A stretch of DNA of 5,337 nt from Bacillota bacterium (GTDB lineage: Bacteria > Bacillota > DTU025): positions 1-5,337 of the forward strand of contig DMOT01000220.1 in assembly GCA_003456765.1 (NCBI GenBank), read 5' to 3'. The notes below the pieces were generated by a model. The model was not told where the DNA came from and ran no database searches. It worked only from the letters and a program-made list of their open reading frames with translations. Positions 1-5,133 of the stretch are shown piece by piece (the stretch's first letter is position 1; the number at the start of each line of letters is the position of its first letter). Position numbers and translations under genes: made by a program.

Positions 1-683
1 TCGCGCGACACGCCACAGAGCTCGCACACTTTCAGTGCGCACGCCACGTTCTCCGGGAAGTTGATGTAGTCGAAAGCAAGGGCCACATCGTCGGGAACAT
101 CAGTTGCGCAAACAGCGTGCACAGATGCACCAGTCTGATGCGCCCTCTGCTCGAAGACAGGAAGGAATCCCTCTTCAGCTGTGACCAGATCACCGCCGTA
201 GGGAATGGTTAGGGCGAGGGAGTGGGCCACATCCCGCGCGCTCGGACCCATGACATCCAGGTGATCGTCGCGAACGTTGGTAATAACGCCCACTGTAGAC
301 CTGATCATGTGCCGCTCAGCTACCCATTGGTTTTCGGGCTGCAGTGCCATGCATTCAACTACTATTGCATCTGCGCCCCGGGAATGTGCCAGCCTGACAA
401 GGCTCATTTGCTCAGAGATGTTCGCCTGATTGCCGCGCCGTACCACTGGCTCTTCCGAGCCGTCCTCCCATATGATCCTGGCTGCCGTGCCTGTGGTCTT
501 GCCGATGGTGCGCAGGCCGCCGGCTCGCAAACCGGCAGCTATAAGCCTCGCTGTTGTCGATTTCCCCCTGATGCCGTTGACGTGGACCCTGACAGGCATC
601 TTGCTAAGACGGCGTGTGTGAAACCAGCTCTCAATGATCCCGGCCGCAAGAAGGCAGGCGCACATCACTGCAAAACCGCGCAT
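1..683 (-). CDS. pgsB: Poly-gamma-glutamate synthase PgsB/CapB, N-terminal part (cut by left edge)
   Basis: PgsB (CapB) is the ATP-dependent, Mur-ligase-like catalytic subunit of the membrane complex that polymerises glutamate through gamma-amide bonds into capsule or released polymer. The visible 227 codons begin with a hydrophobic segment (about residues 4-18) that fits a membrane anchor. The P-loop NGIRGKSTT follows at 36-44, then GKTTGT at 61-66, VVECMALQP at 108-116, and NVRDDHLDVMGP at 136-147, all close to the B. subtilis protein as I remember it. About 170 C-terminal residues should lie left of the window. The ATG at 683 is chosen because it puts PVRV exactly 29 residues in, as in B. 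subtilis PgsB, and because AGGGTG lies 6 bases upstream. The usual partners pgsC and pgsA would be downstream, outside the window. The gene is divergent from the dehydrogenase gene. Identity is very secure; what the polymer does here is unknown. Confidence 0.93.
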   Translation of the reverse strand, partial: MRGFAVMCACLLAAGIIESWFHTRRLSKMPVRVHVNGIRGKSTTARLIAAGLRAGGLRTIGKTTGTAARIIWEDGSEEPVVRRGNQANISEQMSLVRLAHSRGADAIVVECMALQPENQWVAERHMIRSTVGVITNVRDDHLDVMGPSARDVAHSLALTIPYGGDLVTAEEGFLPVFEQRAHQTGASVHAVCATDVPDDVALAFDYINFPENVACALKVCELCGVSR

Positions 684-888
684 GCATATCACCCTTTTAC
701 CCGCATTCGGGCAGACATTCTTGTAAACTTCGAGAAACAGAACGTAGCTCCTCCTTTGAGTGGAACGGCAGATTGCCGCCGATGAACTTCAATGAGGAGC
801 CGCGCGAAGGAAGAACGACCTGCTGCGTGGAATCCTAAGAAGTGCAACAGTTTCAGACATACACTTGCCAGATTGGGTGGTTTCAGCA
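684..888. other. Divergent intergenic region between pgsB and the dehydrogenase gene
   Basis: This spacer must hold the start signals of two divergent genes, but I find no convincing -35/-10 pair for either. Visible elements are a perfect AAAGGAGG on the minus strand (757 to 750) with no ATG, GTG or TTG at the usual distance, and a small inverted repeat CGGCA-GAT-TGCCG at 766-778. There is also an 18-codon plus-strand ORF at 782-838 without a binding site, probably chance. A 66-codon minus-strand ORF across most of the region (689-889) resembles no protein I recognise. I see no riboswitch or T-box signature. Confidence 0.5.
690..695 (-). promoter_or_regulatory. Ribosome binding site of pgsB
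   Basis: AGGGTG on the minus strand lies 6 bases before the ATG at 683 and supports that start. The pgsB frame stays open further upstream, to a TGA at 789-791, but no ATG start in that stretch has a well-placed binding site. Confidence 0.6.
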
Positions 889-2331
889 ATGATCAGAATC
901 AGCAGGACCGGCAGTCAACTGTTTTGGAGCGTACCGGGGATTGTGGAGCATGATGAGTTTTCCGGCAGGGTGGAGATTAATCGCAAGCTACTGCCACAGA
1001 CCTCTGAGCGCATCATCTACGGGCGGGACATGGGGCTAGAGCATTTAGCCCCCGCCATTCGGGGTCTGCCTTCTGGGTCTTCAGTTCTTGTCGCGGTTGG
1101 CGAGTCAAGTTCAAAGTCACCGCAAGTACGCAGGATCATGAAGATGCTCCAGTTGATTGAAGGCTCGGGCGGGCCAGACATACATCTTCTCGAAGTACAA
1201 GGCCGCGCCGACCATGGCATCATCCGTGCGGGAATCGACACGGCCGTTAAGTTCGACGCTGGCATAGTGTTGGCCATAGGCGGCGGGACGACCTTGGATG
1301 TCGGCAAGGCCGTAGCGGGCCTCGCATTCCAGGATGGCGGCACAGACGTAGCCGCATTCCAATTGAAGACGAAGGCGGTCGACCCGGAGAGAGCCCTGCC
1401 CTGGATCGCGGTGCCAACTACTTCTGGGACTGGTTCTGAGAGCTCTAACAACGCCGTTGTGGAGCTGGGAGAGGAGAAACTGAGCATCCGGCCCATACCC
1501 CCTCCATCCATGATCATCGCCGATCCGTCCCTGACTGATTCGCTTCCATTCTGTCCTACAGTCGTATCTTCAGTCGACGCGCTGGCCCAGGCTCTGGAGA
1601 TCCTCACAAGCGCCAGGGCGTCCCGGCAGGTGCAGGCTGTGGCGCTTGCGGCCGTTTGCAACCTGGCAGAAGGCCTCAACGCGCTCCGGCGCCCGGCCAT
1701 GAGCAGAACATCTACTGACAGCGCCCGCGCACAGGAGACGCACGGGGCGAAGGGCGCACTCAGGCCGGATGAGATCGACGCCGGCACCCGAAACCTGCTC
1801 TGCTGGGGCAGCCTGCTGATGGGGTTAGCTTTCGCCCATGCTCACCTGGGTCTTCCCCATGCCCTGGTCCACCATTGCATCAGATTCGGCTTGAGCCATG
1901 GCAACATGGTAGGCATACTTCTGGCGCCAGGCCTCGCAGTCCAGGCGCGGGTCGACACTGAGACTGCAAGACGGCTTCATGTGGTCCAGAAGATGCTGCT
2001 TGCATTGGAGCAAGGTGACATTCTTGAACTGCAAATTGAGGATGAAGACGAGGAATCCCGCAAATCCGGACTGCAGGGCCATGTGCCTCAGGGCCATGTG
2101 CCTGATGAACTGATTGACTGGCTCCGAAATCTCATCGATCAGCTCTTCACTGCCGCCGACCTGCCAACCTCCCTGAGAAGCGCAGGGCTCACCAGGCGCG
2201 ACCTGGATTGGATTGCCGCAAGCGAGCTTCGAGGGGGAGCTTCATTGGGAATCCCTAACCGACCTGCAACCTGCAGTGAACTGCTGGAGGTGCTGGAAAG
2301 AGCCTTCCAGGAATGTGATCGAGCCACATAA
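889..2331 (+). CDS. Iron-containing alcohol dehydrogenase family protein, altered metal site
   Basis: The family comprises NAD(P)-dependent, metal-dependent oxidoreductases of alcohols, aldehydes or polyols. The 480-residue product has the family's N-terminal dinucleotide-binding half, with GGGTTLDVGK at 131-140 and PTTSGTGSE at 176-184. An alpha-helical metal-binding half follows. The expected DxxxH reads DALAQ (D230, Q234), so one metal-ligand His is replaced by Gln. Later His candidates H324 and H337 are present but 13 apart, against 14 in FucO, with extra His at 317, 319, 328 and 329. The C-terminal NRPATCSELLEVLE matches the usual family ending. The protein is longer than the typical 380-400 residues because of an N-terminal extension, a long linker near 265-300, and an acidic insert with a QGHVP duplication near 385-407. 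The ATG at 889 follows GGTGG by about 8 bases; an in-frame TTG at 865 is the alternative. Family is secure; substrate is unknown, and a low-activity or non-catalytic relative is possible. Confidence 0.85.
   Translation: MIRISRTGSQLFWSVPGIVEHDEFSGRVEINRKLLPQTSERIIYGRDMGLEHLAPAIRGLPSGSSVLVAVGESSSKSPQVRRIMKMLQLIEGSGGPDIHLLEVQGRADHGIIRAGIDTAVKFDAGIVLAIGGGTTLDVGKAVAGLAFQDGGTDVAAFQLKTKAVDPERALPWIAVPTTSGTGSESSNNAVVELGEEKLSIRPIPPPSMIIADPSLTDSLPFCPTVVSSVDALAQALEILTSARASRQVQAVALAAVCNLAEGLNALRRPAMSRTSTDSARAQETHGAKGALRPDEIDAGTRNLLCWGSLLMGLAFAHAHLGLPHALVHHCIRFGLSHGNMVGILLAPGLAVQARVDTETARRLHVVQKMLLALEQGDILELQIEDEDEESRKSGLQGHVPQGHVPDELIDWLRNLIDQLFTAADLPTSLRSAGLTRRDLDWIAASELRGGASLGIPNRPATCSELLEVLERAFQECDRAT
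2074..2103 (+). repeat. 15-bp direct tandem duplication inside the dehydrogenase gene
   Basis: The unit CAGGGCCATGTGCCT occurs twice, at 2074-2088 and 2089-2103, without mismatch. It encodes QGHVP twice (residues 396-405). The length is a multiple of three, so the frame is kept. It lies in an acidic, probably surface-exposed insert that the family usually lacks, where expansion should be tolerated. Perfect identity of the copies suggests a recent duplication by slippage. Confidence 0.9.
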
Positions 2332-2359
2332 AAAAACCCGCAGCTAGGACGCTGCAGGG
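2330..2359 (-). terminator. Rho-independent terminator of the tRNA-Gly transcript
   Basis: On the minus strand CCCTGCAGC (2359-2351), a 6-base loop and GCTGCGGG (2344-2337) form an 8-bp stem with one bulged T, followed at once by seven T. It lies about 9 bases past the encoded CCA of the tRNA. The T-tract overlaps the TAA stop (2329-2331) of the convergent dehydrogenase gene. Read on the plus strand the hairpin has no T-tract, so it should not terminate that gene. Confidence 0.85.
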
Positions 2360-2367
2360 AAAATAAA

Positions 2368-2442
2368 TGGAGCGGATGACGGGATTCGAACCCGCGATCC
2401 ACGGCTTGGGAAGCCGTTGCCCTACCGCTAGGCCACATCCGC
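2368..2442 (-). tRNA. tRNA-Gly (anticodon CCC), CCA encoded
   Basis: The minus strand folds into a complete cloverleaf. The acceptor stem GCGGATG (2442-2436) pairs 7 of 7 with CATCCGC (2378-2372). The D arm is GCCT-AGCGGTA-GGGC and the anticodon stem is ACGGC/GCCGT around the loop TTCCCAA, with CCC at 2410-2408. A 5-base variable loop and T arm GCGGG-TTCGAAT-CCCGT follow. The discriminator base is T (U73), usual for bacterial tRNA-Gly, and CCA is encoded at 2370-2368. This tRNA reads GGG codons. It sits downstream of sdaAA on the same strand but has its own promoter and terminator. Confidence 0.97.
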
Positions 2443-2475
2443 TCGTGATGTACAGTATGGATTTTCACTACCCCT

Positions 2476-2504
2476 ATTATACGCATACTGAGGCGAGTGT
2501 GCAA
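2476..2504 (-). promoter_or_regulatory. Sigma-70/sigma-A type promoter of tRNA-Gly
   Basis: A perfect -10 TATAAT (minus strand 2481-2476) is preceded, after exactly 17 bases, by TTGCAC (2504-2499), which keeps the TTG of the -35 consensus. Transcription would begin near 2469, about 27 bases before the mature tRNA 5' end. A 7-bp inverted repeat (CAGTATG 2453-2459, CATACTG 2484-2490) brackets the -10 element and start site. Confidence 0.75.
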
Positions 2505-2528
2505 GTACGCAAATAGCGCGGGACGGCA

Positions 2529-3445
2529 TCAACCACGCCTGCAGGCCAGCTTATCTTCCGAGGGCAACTCCTCTTTATTCGATTCCAGTTCTAAAGCCAA
2601 CTTCTTGCCTGTGGGAGTCACGGCCAGTCCGCCCAGGGCTGTCTCGCGCAGCGACGGCGGAAGCGCGCGACCAATGGAACCCATTGCCTCTATGACCTCA
2701 TCTGCAGGAATGACGCTTCGGATCCCGGCAAGAGCCATGTCTGCAGCAGCAAGCGCAACCCAACTGATGTTGCATTCCGCTTGACGCACGGCACTTCAAC
2801 CAGCCCAGCTACGGGGTCACAAACAAGGCCTAAGAGGCCCTTGAACGCCAATGCCACGGCATGGGAGCAAGTCCCTGGCGAACCTCCAGCAAGCTGTACG
2901 GCGGCTGCAGCGGCCATGGCGGCCGCGGACCCGCATTCAGCCTGGCACCCGGCTGCAGCTCCCGAGAGCGTACTGCTGCGCTCTATCACAGCGCCAACGC
3001 CTCCTGCGGTAAAGAGGGCTTCCACAAGAGCCGAATCGTCCACACACAGCCTCTCCCCCACAGAAAGCAACACTCCCGGCAATACTCCGCACGACCCGGC
3101 AGTCGGCGCAGCCACAATACGGCCCATTGACGCATTGACTTCGGCTACGGCCAAGGCATAGGCCATGGCAGAATCGAGAGGCTCTCCACATATCGTGCTC
3201 ACCTTCAGCCTGGCAGCCGCCATGCGCGGCCCATCGCCTCCTGTCAAGCCGCTCCTGGACCGCACTCCCCTGAGCCCGCAGCTTACGGCGGATCTCATGA
3301 CTCCAAGCCGCTCTTGCATATCGGAATTTAGATCATCTTCCGCCCGTCCGCTCTGTTCAGCCTCTCTCGCGCGCACGATCGCGCCGATGCTTACGCCTAA
3401 GCGAGATGCATCTTCTACAAGTTCAGCAAGTGTAATAATCGCCAT
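2529..3445 (-). pseudogene. sdaAA: L-serine dehydratase, iron-sulfur-dependent, alpha subunit, frameshifted as read
   Basis: SdaAA is the catalytic [4Fe-4S] subunit that, with SdaAB, converts L-serine to pyruvate and ammonia. The first 229 codons match the family: SGLTGGD at 65-71, PTAGSCG at 114-120, SGAAAGCQAECGSA at 161-174, and CDPVAGLVEVPCVKRNA at 209-225. Cys167, Cys209 and Cys220 are the expected cluster ligands. At the GGG at 2761-2759 one base is missing. The read frame goes out of register and stops at 2690 (251 residues), while the family C-terminus (AAADMALAG, IPADEVIEAM, LRETALGGLAVTPTG) continues in another frame to TGA at 2529. Restoring one G gives about 305 residues, the normal length. 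No programmed-slippage heptamer is visible. The ATG at 3445 follows GGGGGAG by 5 bases, and the sdaAB stop is 12 bases upstream, so the two are one operon. The cause is either a real lesion or a homopolymer read error. Confidence 0.88.
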
Positions 3446-3457
3446 AGAGACTCCCCC

Positions 3458-4132
3458 TTAATCCGACGAGACCGGCGGTAGAGCCATGACCTCGTCCACA
3501 CCGGAGATGCGGGAAATCAGAGCACGCGCCTCGTCCGAAACCGGCTGGTCCACCTCGATGATTGCCAGCGCCCTCGCATGTTTGGCCTCGCGCGAGACCC
3601 GCATGGACGCTATGTTCACATCTTCAGTGGCCAGGAGAGATGTGATTTTCGCGATAATCCCGGGCTGGTCCCGGTAAGAGGCGACGATAGCATGGCTTTC
3701 GCCTGAGAAGTCTACCTTGAAATGGTCAATCCGCGTAATCAGGATGCTTCCTCCCCCAACAGACGAGCCGACCACAGTCCTGGTAGTGCCGCGGGGTCCC
3801 TCAAGCTCCAGTTTCGCAGTGTTTGGATGTACGTCAGGCGAATCTTCTGCGATTTTGAACCCCACATCGAGCCCGCTTTCAACCGCAAGACGGCGTGCGT
3901 CGGGAATGCGCTCGTCGTCTGGCTCCATCCCCAAAAGCCCGGCAATGAGCGCCAGGTCAGTGCCGTGTCCCGCATATGTCGTGGCAAACGAGCCGTACAG
4001 GGTAATGACAGCTCGTGAGGGTTGCCCGCCGACAATCGCGCGGGCCGCAAGCCCTATTCGTGCCGCCCCTGCTGTGTGCGAAGAAGAAGGCCCAACCATC
4101 ACGGGGCCGATTATGTTAAAGATGGTCTTCAA
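3458..4132 (-). CDS. sdaAB: L-serine dehydratase, iron-sulfur-dependent, beta subunit
   Basis: The small subunit of the two-part anaerobic L-serine ammonia-lyase. The 224-residue length is normal for the family. The N-terminal signature GPVMVGPSSSHTAGAARIG covers 9-27. GSFATTYAGHGTDLA (47-61), HPNT (102-105) and GSSVGGG (122-128) follow. A C-terminal ACT domain occupies about 147-218 (IVASYRDQPGIIAKITSLL, then DVNIASMRV); such domains often bind an amino acid and may sense serine. The TTG start at 4132 gives the family's short leader MKTIFNIIGP, and a G-rich binding site (4145-4140) lies 7 bases upstream; the next in-frame ATG would cut into the conserved signature. The gene leads the sdaAB-sdaAA operon and has a plausible promoter at 4276-4304. 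It appears intact, unlike its partner. Confidence 0.94.
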   Translation of the reverse strand: MKTIFNIIGPVMVGPSSSHTAGAARIGLAARAIVGGQPSRAVITLYGSFATTYAGHGTDLALIAGLLGMEPDDERIPDARRLAVESGLDVGFKIAEDSPDVHPNTAKLELEGPRGTTRTVVGSSVGGGSILITRIDHFKVDFSGESHAIVASYRDQPGIIAKITSLLATEDVNIASMRVSREAKHARALAIIEVDQPVSDEARALISRISGVDEVMALPPVSSD

Positions 4133-4139
4133 GGATCTG

Positions 4140-4145
4140 CCCCCC
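4140..4145 (-). promoter_or_regulatory. G-rich ribosome binding site selecting the TTG start of sdaAB
   Basis: Six G on the minus strand, 7 bases before the TTG at 4132. The run can pair with CCUCC of 16S rRNA using one G-U pair. It supports the TTG start, which also fits the conserved N-terminus of SdaAB. Confidence 0.5.
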
Positions 4146-4208
4146 AGTCAACTGCCTATCCAGGTCTGCAATGCTGCTTGCCCGATCGATGCAAGTCTTG
4201 GCCAATGA

Positions 4209-4237
4209 TTGAACACGGTGGATGCTGATGATAAGAT
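4209..4237 (+). promoter_or_regulatory. Weak candidate promoter of the TraX-family gene
   Basis: TTGAAC (4209-4214), a 17-base spacer and TAAGAT (4232-4237), each matching four of six consensus bases. Spacing is ideal but the hexamers are weak, so this is tentative. Confidence 0.3.
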
Positions 4238-4275
4238 TGTCATTGCCATCCGCAGGCACTGGCAAGTCCAACTTA

Positions 4276-4304
4276 ATTATGCCAGTTAGACCCCTGTAAG
4301 TCGA
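4276..4304 (-). promoter_or_regulatory. Candidate promoter of the sdaAB-sdaAA operon
   Basis: On the minus strand TCGACT (4304-4299, four of six -35 consensus bases), a 17-base spacer, and CATAAT (4281-4276, five of six -10 bases). It faces sdaAB and predicts a leader of roughly 135 bases. Found by eye only. Confidence 0.5.
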
Positions 4305-4310
4305 GAGGAG
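4304..4310 (+). promoter_or_regulatory. Ribosome binding site of the TraX-family gene, start ambiguous
   Basis: AGAGGAG ends 13 bases before the ATG at 4324, longer than usual, but 7 bases before an in-frame CTG at 4318. Either the ATG is used with a long spacer or the rare CTG starts the protein two residues earlier. Confidence 0.6.
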
Positions 4311-4323
4311 AATCAGCCTGGCA

Positions 4324-5037
4324 ATGAACAGACAAGGCGTTTTGAGCGGTTTCGACCTCAAACTCATCGCTGCCGTTCTGATGTTGCTCGACCATATACT
4401 CCAATACTTCCCCCATGCGCCGCTGTGGTTCGGCTATCTCGGGCGAACAGTGGCGCCCGTATTCTTCTTCCTTGCTGTTGAAGGCTTCTTCCACACCAGA
4501 AGCAGGCCTCGCTACATGGCACAGCTGTTCGGCGGAGCGTTGGCAATGTATGTTGGTTCCCGCATCCTCACGCACTTGCTGCCAACAGCCATGGGGATCC
4601 CCAATAACATTCTTCTCTCGCTTGGGCTAGGTGTAGCCCTCATGAGCACATTGGAGTGGACGAAAGATACGGGCAGATACTGGACTGGAATTCCTATTGC
4701 TCTTGCCATTGGCGCCGTCTCACTCGCGACAGAAGCGTCGCTCTATGGTCTCGCAATGATCCTCATATTCTACTTCTTCCGCGGGGATGCCATGGCTATG
4801 GCAGCAATGTACATCCTGGCATCGGTTGTGATATCCTGGCCGGCGGGAGCCCTCACAGAAGCAAGGATTCTCCTGTTCGACTATCAATGGATGATGATAT
4901 TCGCAACGCCGTTCTTCTTCCTCTACAACGGCAAGCGCGGTTTAGGCAGCGAGCTGGCCAAATGGTTCTTCTATATCTTCTACCCCGCGCACATATGGAT
5001 CATATATATCATCTACTACCTCACATCTTCGGCGTGA
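4324..5037 (+). CDS. TraX family multi-pass membrane protein
   Basis: TraX proteins are polytopic membrane proteins named after the F-plasmid pilin N-acetyltransferase. Chromosomal homologs are common in Bacillota and their substrates are mostly unknown. The 237-residue product has the family's N-terminal hallmarks: FDLKLIAAVLMLLDHI (10-25), then GYLGRTVAPVFFFLAVEGFFHT (37-58) with R41, P45 and E53-G54, then a TRS..RY stretch. It ends with FYPAHIWIIYIIYYL (219-233), the usual TraX tail. Hydrophobic segments lie near 11-28, 36-56, 64-86, 92-110, 120-137, 138-152, 155-172, 188-201 and 213-233, with little soluble sequence. Nothing else of a conjugation system is nearby, so a housekeeping or envelope acylation role is more likely than pilus transfer, by inference. 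The gene is divergent from sdaAB and convergent with the transporter gene to its right. Confidence 0.85.
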   Translation: MNRQGVLSGFDLKLIAAVLMLLDHILQYFPHAPLWFGYLGRTVAPVFFFLAVEGFFHTRSRPRYMAQLFGGALAMYVGSRILTHLLPTAMGIPNNILLSLGLGVALMSTLEWTKDTGRYWTGIPIALAIGAVSLATEASLYGLAMILIFYFFRGDAMAMAAMYILASVVISWPAGALTEARILLFDYQWMMIFATPFFFLYNGKRGLGSELAKWFFYIFYPAHIWIIYIIYYLTSSA

Positions 5038-5085
5038 TGAAGCCCATACTCCTGCTGCCTTGCAGGATGCGACTAGAGGCTGATC

Positions 5086-5114
5086 GGGGCCAGAAGCCCG
5101 ATGGCTCTGGCCCT
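5086..5114. repeat. Strong inverted repeat between convergent genes
   Basis: GGGCCAGA (5087-5094) pairs perfectly with TCTGGCCC (5106-5113). Inside, after one bulged A, GCC (5096-5098) pairs with GGC (5103-5105) around a CGAT loop, giving 11 bp in all. Neither strand has a T-tract after it, so it is not a classical Rho-independent terminator. Its place 49 bases after the TraX-family stop and 20 bases from the transporter stop suggests a shared 3'-end structure. A weaker hairpin CCTGC/GCAGG lies at 5051-5066. Confidence 0.7.
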
Positions 5115-5133
5115 GCCCCGGTTCCCAGAAGCG

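Larger units (their letters stand above)
4133..4323. other. Divergent intergenic region between sdaAB and the TraX-family gene
   Basis: Holds candidate promoters in both directions and the binding site of the rightward gene. On the minus strand the leader of sdaAB would be about 135 bases long and contains a short inverted repeat TTGCCA/TGGCAA (4265-4243). It also has an open frame of about 51 codons from a TTG near the predicted start site (4271) to a TAA at 4116-4118, which overlaps the first 17 bases of sdaAB. That frame has no clear binding site and I do not recognise its product. No known riboswitch pattern is apparent. Confidence 0.5.

Noticed and set aside
222..785. Plus-strand open frame of 187 codons at the left end
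   Set aside because: It is antisense to pgsB, whose protein matches its family throughout; the plus-strand product has no recognisable features.
684..888. T-box or riboswitch upstream of the dehydrogenase
   Set aside because: A TGCGTGGAATCC stretch loosely recalls the T-box core but lacks the GGUGGNACCGCG pattern and a following terminator.
1017..1787. Minus-strand open frame of 256 codons opposite the dehydrogenase gene
   Set aside because: It mirrors a well-supported gene, resembles no protein family, and is a common by-product of GC-rich coding sequence.
2368..2442. tRNA-Gly as an integration site for a mobile element
   Set aside because: No duplicated tRNA 3' end, integrase or phage gene is present in the window.
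2139..2504. Minus-strand open frame of 121 codons covering the tRNA gene
   Set aside because: Part of it is a translation of the tRNA itself (a peptide of the type ERMWPSGR...FESRHP), a familiar false gene; the rest is antisense to the dehydrogenase.
2768..2777. Frameshift placed directly after the KRNA motif
   Set aside because: Shifting there gives NISWVAL, which fits the family poorly; shifting at the GGG run gives TSVGVAL, matching the small-residue pattern of homologs.
2759..2780. Programmed ribosomal frameshifting in sdaAA
   Set aside because: No X XXY YYZ slippery heptamer, stimulatory pseudoknot or internal binding site is visible, and the family is not known to use it.
2781..3461. 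Several plus-strand open frames opposite sdaAA
   Set aside because: They are shadows of the Ala/Gly-rich, GC-rich sdaAA coding strand and have no binding sites or family resemblance.
3717..4208. Plus-strand open frame of 163 codons opposite sdaAB
   Set aside because: Antisense shadow of a clear sdaAB gene; it runs through the sdaAB start and has low-complexity Ser/Pro-rich sequence.
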